Below, piece after piece: positions 53,401 to 55,603 of a stretch of 64,000 nucleotides of DNA. Source of the DNA: Notospermus geniculatus. Taxonomy: Eukaryota; Nemertea; Pilidiophora; Heteronemertea; Lineidae. Both the position numbers and the translations under genes were made by a program. Below the pieces are notes generated by a model. It saw only the letters and a list, made by a program, of their open reading frames with translations, was not told the DNA's origin and did not search any database. How positions within the stretch are numbered: the first letter of the stretch is position 1; every line of letters begins with the position of its first letter. Location of the stretch: NCBI GenBank assembly GCA_002633025.1, contig NMRB01000251.1, positions 416,876-480,875 of the forward strand, given 5' to 3'.

Positions 53401-55603
53401 GTAGCCAACCAAACAGCAACTCTACCATAATGTAGATTTGAGCCAGTGTGCATCGTGTATGGTAGACATAGTTTGATTTGAATGGTAAGTGTCCTGTTTG
53501 GGAAAAGTCTGTGCGTCTTCCTCTCGTGGGGGAGGGGCCAAGATGAAGAAGAGGGTGATACTGTATCTGACGACTCATCGAGGCACATCCACCGTATCGT
53601 GCGAATATCTGTTGATAATGAAATCTAACCAGCTTCAGGTGTAGATATAACATCTTTCCACCTCCTGCTCATTAAAGGTACATTCACATCAAACATGGCT
53701 TGTAATGGCCTTCACAGGGATTCTGCCTTTAATTGGTAAAAGGTACTACATGTGTGGGAGCGTGGTTGAAAAAAGCAATAGTTAAGTTCATGTTTGATGT
53801 CAATGTCCTTTAAAAATGCTCGTCATAGTCCTTCTATAAGACAGATAAACCTTCTCACCTTAAACAGGAGGGTTCCTGATATTCTCCGTATGAAAAAGGA
53901 GGTCCAGGGCTAGATCCAGGCAGTTTCTGGGGAGAACTTCCCTCAACCCCCTGCAAAACCCCTGGATCCTTCCCTGAGATCGCCGGTGTCTTTCATGGTT
54001 ATGAAAGGAGAAATATTGGGAGCCCTTGTTGAATCCACAGCTTGACAAATGGCCGTGATTTGTCTCAAATCTTTTTCAGGGGTATACAGCATCAAAACTG
54101 TCTTCGTAGCTCAGATTCATTGCATATTTAGTGCAGCATCTGGGTTCGAACTTGAAGCATGATTGTGGGGTGTCACAATATCACCCCGACTCTTTGGCCT
54201 GTGATTGTATTCTTTGTAAAGTTCAGTTTCACAGCAATCTCCTCTCGTTGGTGAGGAACTTCTTGGAATCTCTTGGGTGTTTATCACCCGTTTACATCCC
54301 AAACCTTGAATATGTTTAATGTTCTTGACCCATGTTTTCTGTTCTAGGTAAAACATACTGATTTGTTTCTTTAGGTGAGGTGGTTTATACTGATGTAGTT
54401 CGCCTTCTTCCTAATGTATGGCCTATAAATATGATTGTCAACGAATGCGATGCCTGAGGACTGTAATAGAGAAAACCTATGCTGCAAAATCTCAGTTGTT
54501 GGAGGGTGTTTTATAAGCTGTATGCATGTCTGGCACTATACACTGAATCAAGGCCTAGGTTGGAGGGACAGTGTGATCAACTGGAATAAATCCAGATCAG
54601 ACGACCCTTGAATCAGTGTACGGTACCGGTAATCAGTCGCTGCAGTGAAGCACACTTCAGAAACCTGGCTTGATGAACCTTGCCAACTCAGCAATTTTAA
54701 GCAGAGGGGAATGCTTGTAATAAAATAAGGGGCTACATGTAATGAATAAATGAATGCAGTGCATTTTGTAGTGGTATCAATTTCTGTGTAATTGACGAAT
54801 GGTGCCACAGACCCGGAACAGTCCATGAATGACAAGCTTTGCATGTTACTGAACAGATCTAGAGCAACACATGCATGAACAAAATAAAGAGGCAAAACAG
54901 ACATGTTAAAAACAACACCCCTGCTGTTATGATAGTATTAACACCTGATCCAGCTGCTCTGCTTTTAGTCATTTCTTCTTGCATTGCATGTTGGGGATGT
55001 AGAAACAGATATTGTCTTCCCTTGACTGCATTGTGCACCATTCATGCCACTAAGAACATAAGGCTCTCCCTGGTCATGATTTTGAGAGAATTTCAGTTTA
55101 AAAGAATGTCAATTTTGTCTGGTTTATTCTTGAACATAAGCGGCTAAGCCCTCCAATCCTGAGGTAATCACTGGTCTTAGCTTGCTCCCCGCATCCATCA
55201 CCAAGCAGGGTTAAGAATAAGAACCACCGATACATCAGGATTGAGTCCTCTTCCACAGTGCAATACCACATGATCAACTTCTTTCAAAACCTGTGCTGTG
55301 GTAGCAATGTTGTTTATTCTGGCACTTATTGGGGTGTTCCCATCAGCGTGATATCAGTCAGCAGGAATTAGGCCCACTCTCTGCGCTGCTAGCAGTGGTG
55401 GTGTTGATGTATCACCAACTTTAAAAGAAGTTCATGTCTAACAAATCAACTCTCTCCTAACCACATTCATGTTTCTCGTGTATCTGAGCTGCCACTATGA
55501 TGAGGAGACACTTTATCCTTGCCACATTTACACAATGCTTCCATTCTCTCTTTCAGTGTTTGGACATTGGACGGACGATTGTGATGATGAGCAAACATTC
55601 TGA
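5400..55603 (+). CDS. CLIP1: CLIP-170/CLIP1-type microtubule plus-end tracking protein (whole gene, 26 joined exons)
   Basis: Encodes a cytoplasmic linker protein that tracks growing microtubule plus ends, binds tubulin and EB proteins through CAP-Gly domains, and links plus ends to dynein/dynactin and cortical or membrane cargo (known for the family). Twenty-six exons join with consistent phases to 3612 nt, 1203 residues. Residues 1-44 are basic and Ser-rich. CAP-Gly 1 spans about 45-110 (GKNDG at 83-87) and CAP-Gly 2 about 187-252 (GKNDG at 225-229). A Ser-rich linker reaches about 320. A long coiled coil runs from about 320 to 1110. Zinc knuckles CX2CX5HX4C and CX2CX4HX4C lie near the C-terminus, which ends DDEQTF. 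The zinc knuckles exclude CLIP2/CLIP-115, which lacks them. Human CLIP1 is somewhat longer (about 1,400 residues), the difference being coiled coil. Optional exons at 6656 and 26927 and the longer donor of exon 3 would raise the length to 1252. Confidence 0.93.
5621..5735. mobile_element. Foldback MITE, family D, copy 1 (partial)
   Basis: The inverted arms GCTTTTACTT / AAGTAAAAGC flank a TACAAATGCACTAGGCA core. The same family is seen complete at 45670-45788 and 57527-57642, where the outer ends also contain (T)ATTCATA. The copies share arms and core but are not identical. This copy has lost most of its left outer end. Confidence 0.6.
6656..6715 (+). CDS. CLIP1: Candidate CLIP cassette exon (60 nt, in frame)
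   Basis: A 60-nt segment lies between an acceptor (CGCATGTGTAG, AG at 6654-6655) and a strong donor GTGAGT (6716). It is phase 1 at both ends, so it can be inserted between exons 1 and 2 without shifting the frame. It is open throughout, reading [17 protein letters not shown] and ending ARR. Ser/Thr/Arg-rich sequence suits the unstructured segment before CAP-Gly 1. No homologous sequence is recognised, so it could be chance. Confidence 0.45.
7002..7120. mobile_element. Foldback MITE, family B, copy 1
   Basis: The inverted arms carry AAGACTTAGACGCGTGTAAC and its near complement about 50 bp later, with the core AAATGCACACACTTCCACCATGCATTTG. A fuller copy lies at 46931-47079, where the ends read GGGCCGTATTCACAAAGGGT. 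The left end of this copy is shortened. Confidence 0.65.
7533..7580 (+). CDS. CLIP1: Weak candidate CLIP cassette exon (48 nt)
   Basis: Between an acceptor (CGCCTTGTTCAG) and the donor GTAACT lies a 48-nt segment that is open in the phase set by exon 1 (phase 1 at both ends) and reads [16 protein letters not shown]. Nothing but splice signals and frame supports it. Confidence 0.22.
9067..9212. mobile_element. Foldback MITE, family A, copy 1
   Basis: The ends read GGCCGTATGCACCAAACGAA and the inverted equivalent. The two arms of about 60 bp enclose a short loop. A second copy lies at 29838-29985 in another CLIP intron with the same ends and arms. No target duplication can be read with confidence. 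Confidence 0.75.
10151..10254. repeat. Near-perfect 104-bp palindrome
   Basis: The left arm starts GGCCTTGCCGTTTGACGGGC and the right arm is its complement with only one or two mismatches. The centre is AATAGAAATTCTATT, so there is almost no loop. It is probably a foldback element in CLIP intron 1. No other copy is seen. Confidence 0.75.
10425..10530. mobile_element. Foldback MITE, family E, copy 1
   Basis: The ends TCCTCCCCACAGCAG and CTGCTACAGGAGGA are inverted, with inner arms containing ACCTTGCTCCTCTTCAT and its complement. Related copies are at 12737-12836, 24998-25085 and 34553-34656, all with the CTCCTCTTCA inner arm. Confidence 0.6.
11251..11330 (+). repeat. tRNA-derived SINE-like fragment
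   Basis: ATGGTAGAGTGG resembles an A box and GCAGGTTCGATCCCC is a near-consensus B box at tRNA-like spacing, but the acceptor stem does not pair. It is most likely the head of a tRNA-derived SINE in CLIP intron 1. Confidence 0.4.
11611..12667 (+). mobile_element. Repetitive element with internal ~130-bp repeats (GCCGCCAGGTGG family)
   Basis: It starts at TCACCGGGGTGAGCT and ends in the palindromic ATGGTCCATGGACCAT. Inside, a unit of about 130-140 bp containing CGGCCCGATCGGACATCCA, ATATGGCCGCCAGGTGGCG and CAAAGTGCTGTAACTCAGGA recurs about four to five times. Shortened relatives with the same right end lie at 26656-26852, 32130-32227 and 58815-59008. There is no coding capacity. The ends resemble repeats I know as widespread in marine invertebrates, but I cannot name a superfamily. 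Confidence 0.7.
12737..12836. mobile_element. Foldback MITE, family E, copy 2
   Basis: TCCTCCCATAGCAGGGCTTT at the left is matched by an inverted CCTGCTGTGGCAGGA at the right. The inner arms are GCTCCTCTTCATGCATTC and its imperfect complement ATGAAGAGG. It belongs with 10425, 24998 and 34553. Confidence 0.6.
13991..14442. repeat. 226-bp tandem duplication
   Basis: The block starting ACCCGGTACATCTGCCTATA at 13991 is repeated at 14217 almost without change. It is composed of TATAGACATGAT-type AT-rich sequence followed by AAATAAATCGTAAAGTCGTC. It abuts the inverted repeat at 14411-14566, just before the first CAP-Gly exon. Confidence 0.85.
14411..14566. repeat. Inverted repeat with ~65-bp arms
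   Basis: The arms read GTCGTCTCCGAATATTTCGC through GAAGAGAT and return in reverse complement after a 12-bp loop, with a small deletion in the right arm. Each arm itself contains a GACCCC/GGGGTC hairpin preceded by CCTGAGGAA. It ends about 75 bp before the splice acceptor of the exon encoding CAP-Gly 1. Confidence 0.75.
14642..15245 (+). CDS. CLIP1: CLIP exon 2: CAP-Gly 1 and most of CAP-Gly 2
   Basis: The largest exon, 604 nt, from acceptor TTTCTTTCAG (14640-14641) to donor GTAACG (15246), entering in phase 1 and leaving in phase 2. It encodes [11 protein letters not shown], the tubulin- and EB-binding core GKNDG followed by VAGVRYFQC, a Ser/Thr/Ala-rich spacer of about 75 residues, and then [21 protein letters not shown] and the second GKNDG. 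Both CAP-Gly domains keep the conserved Gly, Trp and Lys-Asn positions. Confidence 0.97.
16074..16275 (+). CDS. CLIP1: CLIP exon 3: end of CAP-Gly 2 and Ser-rich linker (alternative 3' end at 16308)
   Basis: Acceptor CTCTCTACTTACAG. Phase 2 entry completes [14 protein letters not shown], the conserved end of CAP-Gly 2, followed by the basic, Ser-rich stretch that in the family helps microtubule binding and is regulated by phosphorylation. Two donors are available: AGG/GTAAGA at 16276 and CAG/GTACAT at 16309. Both leave phase 0; the longer form adds 11 residues ([11 protein letters not shown]). The stronger consensus is the first. Confidence 0.92.
19505..19755. repeat. Minisatellite, ~45-bp unit, about five copies
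   Basis: Units centre on GGTGCTGCTTCAGTACCA and CCACCATGATGATGGACTAG, with drift between copies. It lies in CLIP intron 3 and reads as an open frame only because the unit length is a multiple of three. Confidence 0.75.
24842..24953. mobile_element. Foldback MITE, family F, copy 1
   Basis: The arms AGAACATCAGCGGTTCTTAG and CTAAGAACCGCTGATGTTCT are perfectly complementary, with an inner core CTTCGTCACC...GGTGACGAAG. Diverged copies sit at 34107-34204, 42121-42234 and 55158-55243, where the ends read (A)TCCTGAGGTAATCA. Confidence 0.75.
24998..25085. mobile_element. Foldback MITE, family E, copy 3
   Basis: CTCCCACCGCAGGCTTTGGT at the left and CCCTGCAGTGGGAG at the right are inverted. The inner GCTCCTCTTCATACGCTCC matches the other family E copies. 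The centre is rearranged. Confidence 0.55.
25493..25561 (+). CDS. CLIP1: CLIP exon 4
   Basis: 69 nt, phase 0 at both ends, acceptor CATCACTAACAG and donor GTGAGC. It encodes a Ser/Thr/Asn-rich stretch ending TTTALQ. TALQ followed by the next exon's [14 protein letters not shown] reproduces the vertebrate TALQEALKEKQQHIEQLL junction, which fixes the order of exons 4 and 5. Confidence 0.92.
26656..26852 (+). repeat. Shortened copy of the GCCGCCAGGTGG element
   Basis: It begins TAGCTCACCCGTGAGCT, holds one internal unit (GCCACCAGGTGGCATAA) and ends ATGGTCCATGGACCATTTCA, as in the full copy at 11611-12667. One base is unknown (26685). Confidence 0.65.
26927..26980 (+). CDS. CLIP1: Candidate CLIP cassette exon (54 nt, in frame)
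   Basis: Acceptor GTATATTTTTTCAG and donor GTATGT bound an open 54-nt segment, phase 0 at both ends, located between exons 4 and 5, which join in phase 0. It reads [18 protein letters not shown], a basic Ser-rich segment of the kind found in the CLIP linker. Vertebrate CLIP1 is alternatively spliced in this same linker region. Splice signals, frame and composition all agree, but conservation is untested. Confidence 0.6.
27390..27518. mobile_element. Foldback MITE, family G, copy 1
   Basis: GCCGCATAGAAACTCCGC at the left and GCGGAGTTTCTATGCGGC at the right are inverted ends. The core AATGCATGGAAAAATGTACA is shared with the copy at 28782-28909. Both copies lie in CLIP intron 4, about 1.4 kb apart. 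Confidence 0.8.
28361..28414 (+). CDS. CLIP1: Weak candidate CLIP cassette exon (54 nt)
   Basis: A 54-nt segment after GATTTGGTGCAG, open in phase 0 (starts [10 protein letters not shown]), followed by the weak donor GTAGGC. Length and frame fit insertion between exons 4 and 5, but the sequence has no CLIP-like character. Confidence 0.15.
28782..28909. mobile_element. Foldback MITE, family G, copy 2
   Basis: The ends GGGGTAGCTGCATAGAA and TTCTATGCGGCCACCCC are inverted. Arms and core match the copy at 27390-27518 closely (about 115 bp with few differences). Confidence 0.8.
29456..29554 (+). CDS. CLIP1: CLIP exon 5: start of the coiled coil
   Basis: 99 nt, phase 0/0, acceptor TTCCTCTGCAG and donor GTAAGT. 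It encodes [18 protein letters not shown], nearly the same as vertebrate CLIP-170 at the same place, and continues as heptad-like [14 protein letters not shown]. Confidence 0.96.
29838..29985. mobile_element. Foldback MITE, family A, copy 2
   Basis: The ends GGGCCGTATGCACCAAAC and GTTTGGTGCATACGGCCC are exact inverses. The arms carry GAACTCAGGTTGAGC and its complement. It fills about a third of the 515-bp CLIP intron 5. Confidence 0.8.
30070..30215 (+). CDS. CLIP1: CLIP exon 6: coiled coil
   Basis: 146 nt, phase 0 to phase 2, acceptor CCCCTTCCAG and donor GTGAGT. It encodes [18 protein letters not shown] and [18 protein letters not shown], charged heptads matching the EKVELLNQLEEEKR segment of vertebrate CLIP-170. 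Confidence 0.95.
30486..30512. repeat. AATG microsatellite
   Basis: About six tandem AATG units in CLIP intron 6. Confidence 0.85.
31248..31308 (+). CDS. CLIP1: CLIP exon 7: coiled coil
   Basis: 61 nt, phase 2 to phase 0, acceptor TATTTTCGTTGCAG and donor GTAAGT. It encodes [20 protein letters not shown], almost the same as the vertebrate [20 protein letters not shown] segment, which fixes both splice sites. Confidence 0.96.
31848..32517. repeat. ~290-bp direct duplication flanking a truncated repeat
   Basis: The segment 31848-32137 (TTATCAGGGTCTGTCACATT onwards) is repeated at 32228-32517 with about a dozen differences. Between them sits the right end of the GCCGCCAGGTGG element (32130-32227, ending ATGGTCCATGGACCATTTCA). 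It lies in CLIP intron 7. Confidence 0.85.
32745..32849 (+). CDS. CLIP1: CLIP exon 8: coiled coil
   Basis: 105 nt, phase 0/0, acceptor TTTTATCCACCAG and donor GTAAGG. It encodes [20 protein letters not shown] and [15 protein letters not shown], a Lys/Glu-rich helix typical of the CLIP rod. Confidence 0.93.
33715..33925. mobile_element. Foldback-like element, family I, copy 1
   Basis: It shares TTTTTAATCACACGCGGCTT and CAGTGCGAACAAT with 50064-50272. Its right part (about 33825-33925, containing GCCGCGCATATTGCCAACAG) occurs inverted at 61425-61512. The copies are diverged and the left end is unclear here. Confidence 0.5.
34107..34204. mobile_element. Foldback MITE, family F, copy 2
   Basis: GAGAACATCAGGGGTTCTTA at the left and AAGAACCACTGATTACCTC at the right are imperfect inverses around a CAGTGATGGAG core. 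It is related to 24842-24953. Confidence 0.55.
34553..34656. mobile_element. Foldback MITE, family E, copy 4
   Basis: CATCCTCCCACAGTAGGGGT is matched by an inverted CTTGCTATGGGAGGATG, with inner arms CACTCCTCTTCA and TGAAGAGGAGAG. Confidence 0.65.
35116..35246. mobile_element. MITE with TTA target duplication (PIF/Harbinger-like)
   Basis: The ends GGCTGCAATCACATAGAGCT and AGCTCTATGTGATTGCAGCC are exact inverses, with arms of about 60 bp. TTA flanks both sides (35113-35115 and 35247-35249). A 3-bp TTA duplication and GG-starting ends are typical of PIF/Harbinger-derived MITEs. Confidence 0.75.
35357..35584. mobile_element. MITE with TA target (Tc1/mariner-like), rich in TTCGCG
   Basis: The inverted ends CTGTAAAGCAGGAAAATTTC and its near complement ATTATCTTGCTTTACAG are each flanked by TA (35355-35356 and 35585-35586). 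Inside, TTCGCGAAA-type motifs recur many times. It is noncoding. Confidence 0.75.
35726..35878 (+). CDS. CLIP1: CLIP exon 9: coiled coil
   Basis: 153 nt, phase 0/0, acceptor TTCTCGTTCCAG and donor GTAAGC. It encodes [20 protein letters not shown] and [19 protein letters not shown], regular heptads. The acceptor lies only 142 bp after the preceding MITE. Confidence 0.95.
35993..36109 (+). CDS. CLIP1: CLIP exon 10: coiled coil
   Basis: 117 nt, phase 0/0, acceptor TTCTGTTTCAG and donor GTAAGA. It encodes [20 protein letters not shown] and [11 protein letters not shown], heptad-patterned. Confidence 0.95.
36234..36401. repeat. 30-bp minisatellite, about 5.5 copies
   Basis: The unit begins TTGGTGCTGCAGCTCCCCAA and is followed by AGGGTTACTC. 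Copies differ at a few positions. It is in CLIP intron 10. Confidence 0.9.
36741..36798 (+). CDS. CLIP1: CLIP exon 11: coiled coil
   Basis: 58 nt, phase 0 to 1, acceptor CTTGATTTTAG and donor GTGAGT. It encodes [19 protein letters not shown]. Phase agrees with exon 12. Confidence 0.92.
37033..37116 (+). CDS. CLIP1: CLIP exon 12: coiled coil
   Basis: 84 nt, phase 1/1, acceptor CATTTCTTGCAG and donor GTAGGG. It encodes [20 protein letters not shown] and TLRSEVS. Asn-rich heptads. Confidence 0.92.
37160..37456. repeat. 30-bp minisatellite filling CLIP intron 12, about ten copies
   Basis: The unit is GAAGTACTGAAAGCACCAGT plus GATATTTGGG. The last four copies alternate between two variants, giving a 60-bp higher-order repeat. 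It runs from 43 bp after the exon 12 donor to 17 bp before the exon 13 acceptor, so the 357-bp intron is almost all repeat. The long minus-strand open frame over it is a by-product of the 30-bp period. Confidence 0.9.
37474..37541 (+). CDS. CLIP1: CLIP exon 13: coiled coil
   Basis: 68 nt, phase 1 to 0, acceptor ATTATGATTTCAG directly after the minisatellite, donor GTATGT. It encodes [20 protein letters not shown]. Confidence 0.92.
38000..38107 (+). CDS. CLIP1: Candidate alternative terminal exon of CLIP (stop at 38105-38107)
   Basis: A strong acceptor (GTTTTCCCCCTAATTCCAG) opens, in the phase left by exon 13, a 35-codon acidic reading frame ([17 protein letters not shown], then [13 protein letters not shown]) ending in TGA. 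Used as a terminal exon it would give a shorter CLIP without the distal rod and zinc knuckles. I see no nearby AATAAA, no obvious internal donor and no known homologue. Confidence 0.3.
   Translation, partial: TCTTSQSTIFIDNVQDDLNEPQEDEVETLSLVSVY
38222..38295 (+). repeat. tRNA-derived SINE-like fragment
   Basis: ATGGGCTCATAGCC and GGGTTTGACTCCCAG resemble degenerate A/D-arm and B-box sequences. A further degenerate B-box-like GGGTCTGATCCCTG lies at about 39165. Neither folds as a tRNA. Confidence 0.3.
39225..39390. mobile_element. Foldback MITE
   Basis: The ends CATTACAGTAGATTTCGCC and GGAATTCGCTGTAATG are imperfect inverses. Inner arms GCGGTTTTCACAG and CTGTGAAAACCGC are exact. It lies in CLIP intron 13. 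Confidence 0.65.
39591..39679 (+). CDS. CLIP1: CLIP exon 14: coiled coil
   Basis: 89 nt, phase 0 to 2, acceptor TTCTCTTGAAG and donor GTTAGT. It encodes [20 protein letters not shown] and [10 protein letters not shown], matching the SGDS-QL-MN-L-ERD pattern I know from vertebrate CLIP-170 rods. Both splice sites are weaker than the others but the phase fits exons 13 and 15. Confidence 0.9.
39869..39950. repeat. 41-bp tandem duplication
   Basis: GGCAGTGGATGTAACAAGGG followed by TCT(G/C)ATTGGTCAT occurs twice in a row in CLIP intron 14. Confidence 0.8.
40826..40879. promoter_or_regulatory. Two ERE-like palindromes in CLIP intron 14
   Basis: AGGTCACTGTGACCT (40826-40840) is a perfect inverted repeat of AGGTCA with 3-bp spacing, the consensus for steroid-type nuclear receptors of the oestrogen-receptor class. 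GGGTCATTGTGACCT follows at 40865-40879. They may simply be two diverged copies of a 39-bp duplication. Function is inference. Confidence 0.3.
41383..41639. mobile_element. Foldback MITE, family C, copy 1 (~257 bp)
   Basis: The ends ATAGACAAATCCCAAATT and AATTTGGGATTTGTCTAT are exact inverses. The arms contain AGAACCTCGACCTGAAACCA and its complement around a GACGTAATC/CATGATTCAGCAATGG centre. Other copies are at 45398-45645 and 60776-61022. Confidence 0.85.
41935..42064. mobile_element. Foldback element, family J, copy 1 (rearranged)
   Basis: It shares CGCAGAAGTTGGCTCACAAT, GACACAAACAACTG and GAGCCAACT with the better-preserved copy at 42566-42737. The arms face each other, as in MITEs. Confidence 0.55.
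42121..42234. mobile_element. Foldback MITE, family F, copy 3
   Basis: TGAGTAATCAGTGGTTCTGT and AGAACCACGGATTTCCTCA are imperfect inverse ends, with a CTCTCTCCC/AGAGAGCGAG inner pair. Related to 24842-24953. Confidence 0.55.
42566..42737. mobile_element. Foldback element, family J, copy 2
   Basis: AAGGCGCTGCTCCACCTGAC at the left is matched by an inverted GTGAAGTGGTGCAGCGCCTT at the right. Inner arms contain TTGGCTCACTATGG and CATTGTGAGCCAA. It is in CLIP intron 14. Confidence 0.7.
43347..43512 (+). CDS. CLIP1: CLIP exon 15: coiled coil
   Basis: 166 nt, phase 2 to 0, acceptor TTGTTCTTTTCCAG and donor GTGAGT. It encodes [20 protein letters not shown] and [20 protein letters not shown]. Long uninterrupted heptads. 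Confidence 0.95.
43787..43840. repeat. 19-bp tandem repeat, three copies
   Basis: TTACCATGGTTACTCA is repeated three times, ending 19 bp before the exon 16 acceptor. Confidence 0.8.
43859..44074 (+). CDS. CLIP1: CLIP exon 16: coiled coil
   Basis: 216 nt, phase 0/0, acceptor TCTGATTACAG and donor GTTAGT. It encodes [38 protein letters not shown] and [20 protein letters not shown]. Confidence 0.95.
44291..44494 (+). CDS. CLIP1: CLIP exon 17: coiled coil
   Basis: 204 nt, phase 0/0, acceptor TTCTTTTTGACAG and donor GTGAGG. It is very rich in Glu/Lys ([20 protein letters not shown], later [10 protein letters not shown]). Confidence 0.95.
44515..44647. mobile_element. Foldback MITE
   Basis: GGGTCGTATTTTGGAATGTT and AACATTCTAAAATACGGCCC are near-inverse ends. 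The inner arms CTTAATGTTAAGG and CCTTAATGTTAAGGAA are self-complementary. It starts 30 bp after the exon 17 donor. Confidence 0.7.
44735..44876. mobile_element. Foldback MITE, ~140 bp
   Basis: GGCCGGTTGCACAAAACTCA and TGAGTTTTGTGCAACCCAGCC are inverse ends. The arms include AGCGCTAACTTGGTGTTA and its complement. It sits about 50 bp before the exon 18 acceptor. Confidence 0.75.
44928..45065 (+). CDS. CLIP1: CLIP exon 18: coiled coil
   Basis: 138 nt, phase 0/0, acceptor TGTGTCTGTTTCAG and donor GTAAGT. It encodes [20 protein letters not shown] and [14 protein letters not shown]. Confidence 0.95.
45398..45645. mobile_element. Foldback MITE, family C, copy 2
   Basis: ATAGACGATTCTTGAATTT and AATTTGAGAACGGTCTAT are diverged inverse ends. 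The inner AGAACCTCGATCTGAAACC and central CATGATTCAGCAATGGT match the copies at 41383 and 60776. Confidence 0.8.
45670..45788. mobile_element. Foldback MITE, family D, copy 2
   Basis: GGCTGGTATTCATAAAAGTT and AGCTTTTATGAATATCAGCC are near-exact inverse ends, with GCAAATGCTTTTACTT arms. It ends 24 bp before the exon 19 acceptor. Confidence 0.8.
45813..45907 (+). CDS. CLIP1: CLIP exon 19: coiled coil
   Basis: 95 nt, phase 0 to 2, acceptor TTTGCCTCGTTTCAG and donor GTAAGT. It encodes [20 protein letters not shown] and [11 protein letters not shown]. Confidence 0.95.
46931..47079. mobile_element. Foldback MITE, family B, copy 2
   Basis: GGGCCGTATTCACAAAGGGT and ACCCTTTGTGAATACGGGCC are exact inverse ends. 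Arms of about 65 bp include GACTTAGACGCGTGTAAC. The copy at 7002-7120 has the same core. Confidence 0.85.
47382..47502 (+). CDS. CLIP1: CLIP exon 20: coiled coil
   Basis: 121 nt, phase 2 to 0, acceptor TGTTATGTTTCAG and donor GTAAGT. The junction with exon 19 gives [17 protein letters not shown], followed by [18 protein letters not shown]. Confidence 0.95.
47620..47705 (-). repeat. tRNA-derived SINE-like fragment
   Basis: On the minus strand TGGCACAGTG and GGGTTCAATCCCCAG are at A-box/B-box-like spacing. The acceptor arm is absent. Confidence 0.35.
47984..48036 (+). CDS. CLIP1: CLIP exon 21: coiled coil
   Basis: 53 nt, phase 0 to 2, acceptor TGTTCTCTTCCAG and donor GTAAGT. It encodes [17 protein letters not shown] and the first two bases of a Lys codon completed by exon 22. 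Confidence 0.93.
48169..48241. repeat. 37-bp tandem duplication
   Basis: ACAGATAATGAACCACATTT followed by CACAGCCGTGAAGAC occurs twice in direct succession in CLIP intron 21. Confidence 0.9.
49452..49569 (+). CDS. CLIP1: CLIP exon 22: coiled coil
   Basis: 118 nt, phase 2 to 0, acceptor CTCTGTCTTTTACAG and donor GTAAAG. It encodes [20 protein letters not shown] and [19 protein letters not shown]. Confidence 0.94.
49755..49917 (+). CDS. CLIP1: CLIP exon 23: coiled coil
   Basis: 163 nt, phase 0 to 1, acceptor CTCTTCTTCCAG and donor GTAAGT. It encodes [20 protein letters not shown] and [18 protein letters not shown], ending in an Asn/Ser-rich break (NIASNVNS). Confidence 0.95.
50064..50272. mobile_element. 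Foldback-like element, family I, copy 2
   Basis: TAAAGTCTGGCAACATCTA and TAGATGTTGCCAGACTTTA are exact inverse ends. The interior (TTTAATCACACGCAGCTATT, ACAACGCGAACAAT) is related to 33715-33925. Confidence 0.75.
50476..50635 (+). CDS. CLIP1: CLIP exon 24: end of the coiled coil ([15 protein letters not shown] motif)
   Basis: 160 nt, phase 1 to 2, acceptor CGTGTTATGTTGTAG and donor GTAGGT. It encodes [19 protein letters not shown], nearly identical to the vertebrate CLIP-170 segment before the zinc knuckles, and an ALNG-like LNGSDLG end. This is a diagnostic match for CLIP1. Confidence 0.97.
51465..51575. repeat. Degenerate AGAGGTGTCTCCAG repeats
   Basis: AGAGGTGTCTCCAGGCAG and shorter variants occur about four times in a row, next to the TTAA element. 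Confidence 0.6.
51585..51739. mobile_element. MITE with TTAA target duplication (piggyBac- or Kolobok-like)
   Basis: AGGGCCTCTAGAGGCAGC and GCTGCCTCTAGAGGCCCT are inverse ends, each flanked by TTAA (51581-51584 and 51740-51743). TTAA duplications are typical of piggyBac and Kolobok. The interior is noncoding and unrelated to other elements here. Confidence 0.75.
52665..52840 (+). CDS. CLIP1: CLIP exon 25: first zinc knuckle and start of the second
   Basis: 176 nt, phase 2 to 1, acceptor CTCTCTGACTTGCAG and donor GTGAGT. It encodes [19 protein letters not shown], the CX2CX5HX4C zinc knuckle of CLIP-170, a His-rich linker, and then ERPYCDICE, the first two Cys of the second knuckle. In the family these knuckles bind LIS1 and dynactin p150 and mediate autoinhibition. 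Confidence 0.98.
53250..53362. mobile_element. Foldback MITE, family H, copy 1 (diverged)
   Basis: CAGGGCCGACCG and CAGGTCGGCCCAG are inverse ends, with imperfect inner arms (CTGTCGGCAGTTAG / CTGCCGATTGGCAC). It is related by its ends to 60241-60373. Confidence 0.55.
55158..55243. mobile_element. Foldback MITE, family F, copy 4
   Basis: AATCCTGAGGTAATCACTGG and CACCGATACATCAGGATT are imperfect inverse ends. The inner TCTTAGCTTGCTCC and AAGAATAAGAACC are family F-like. Confidence 0.55.
55557..55603 (+). CDS. CLIP1: CLIP exon 26: second zinc knuckle and C-terminus
   Basis: 47 nt from acceptor CTCTCTTTCAG to the TGA at 55601-55603. It encodes [15 protein letters not shown], which supplies the His and last Cys of the second knuckle and an acidic tail ending TF. 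Vertebrate CLIP-170 ends DDETF, an EEY/F-like tail bound by CAP-Gly domains, so the binding tail looks conserved with one extra residue. Confidence 0.97.
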
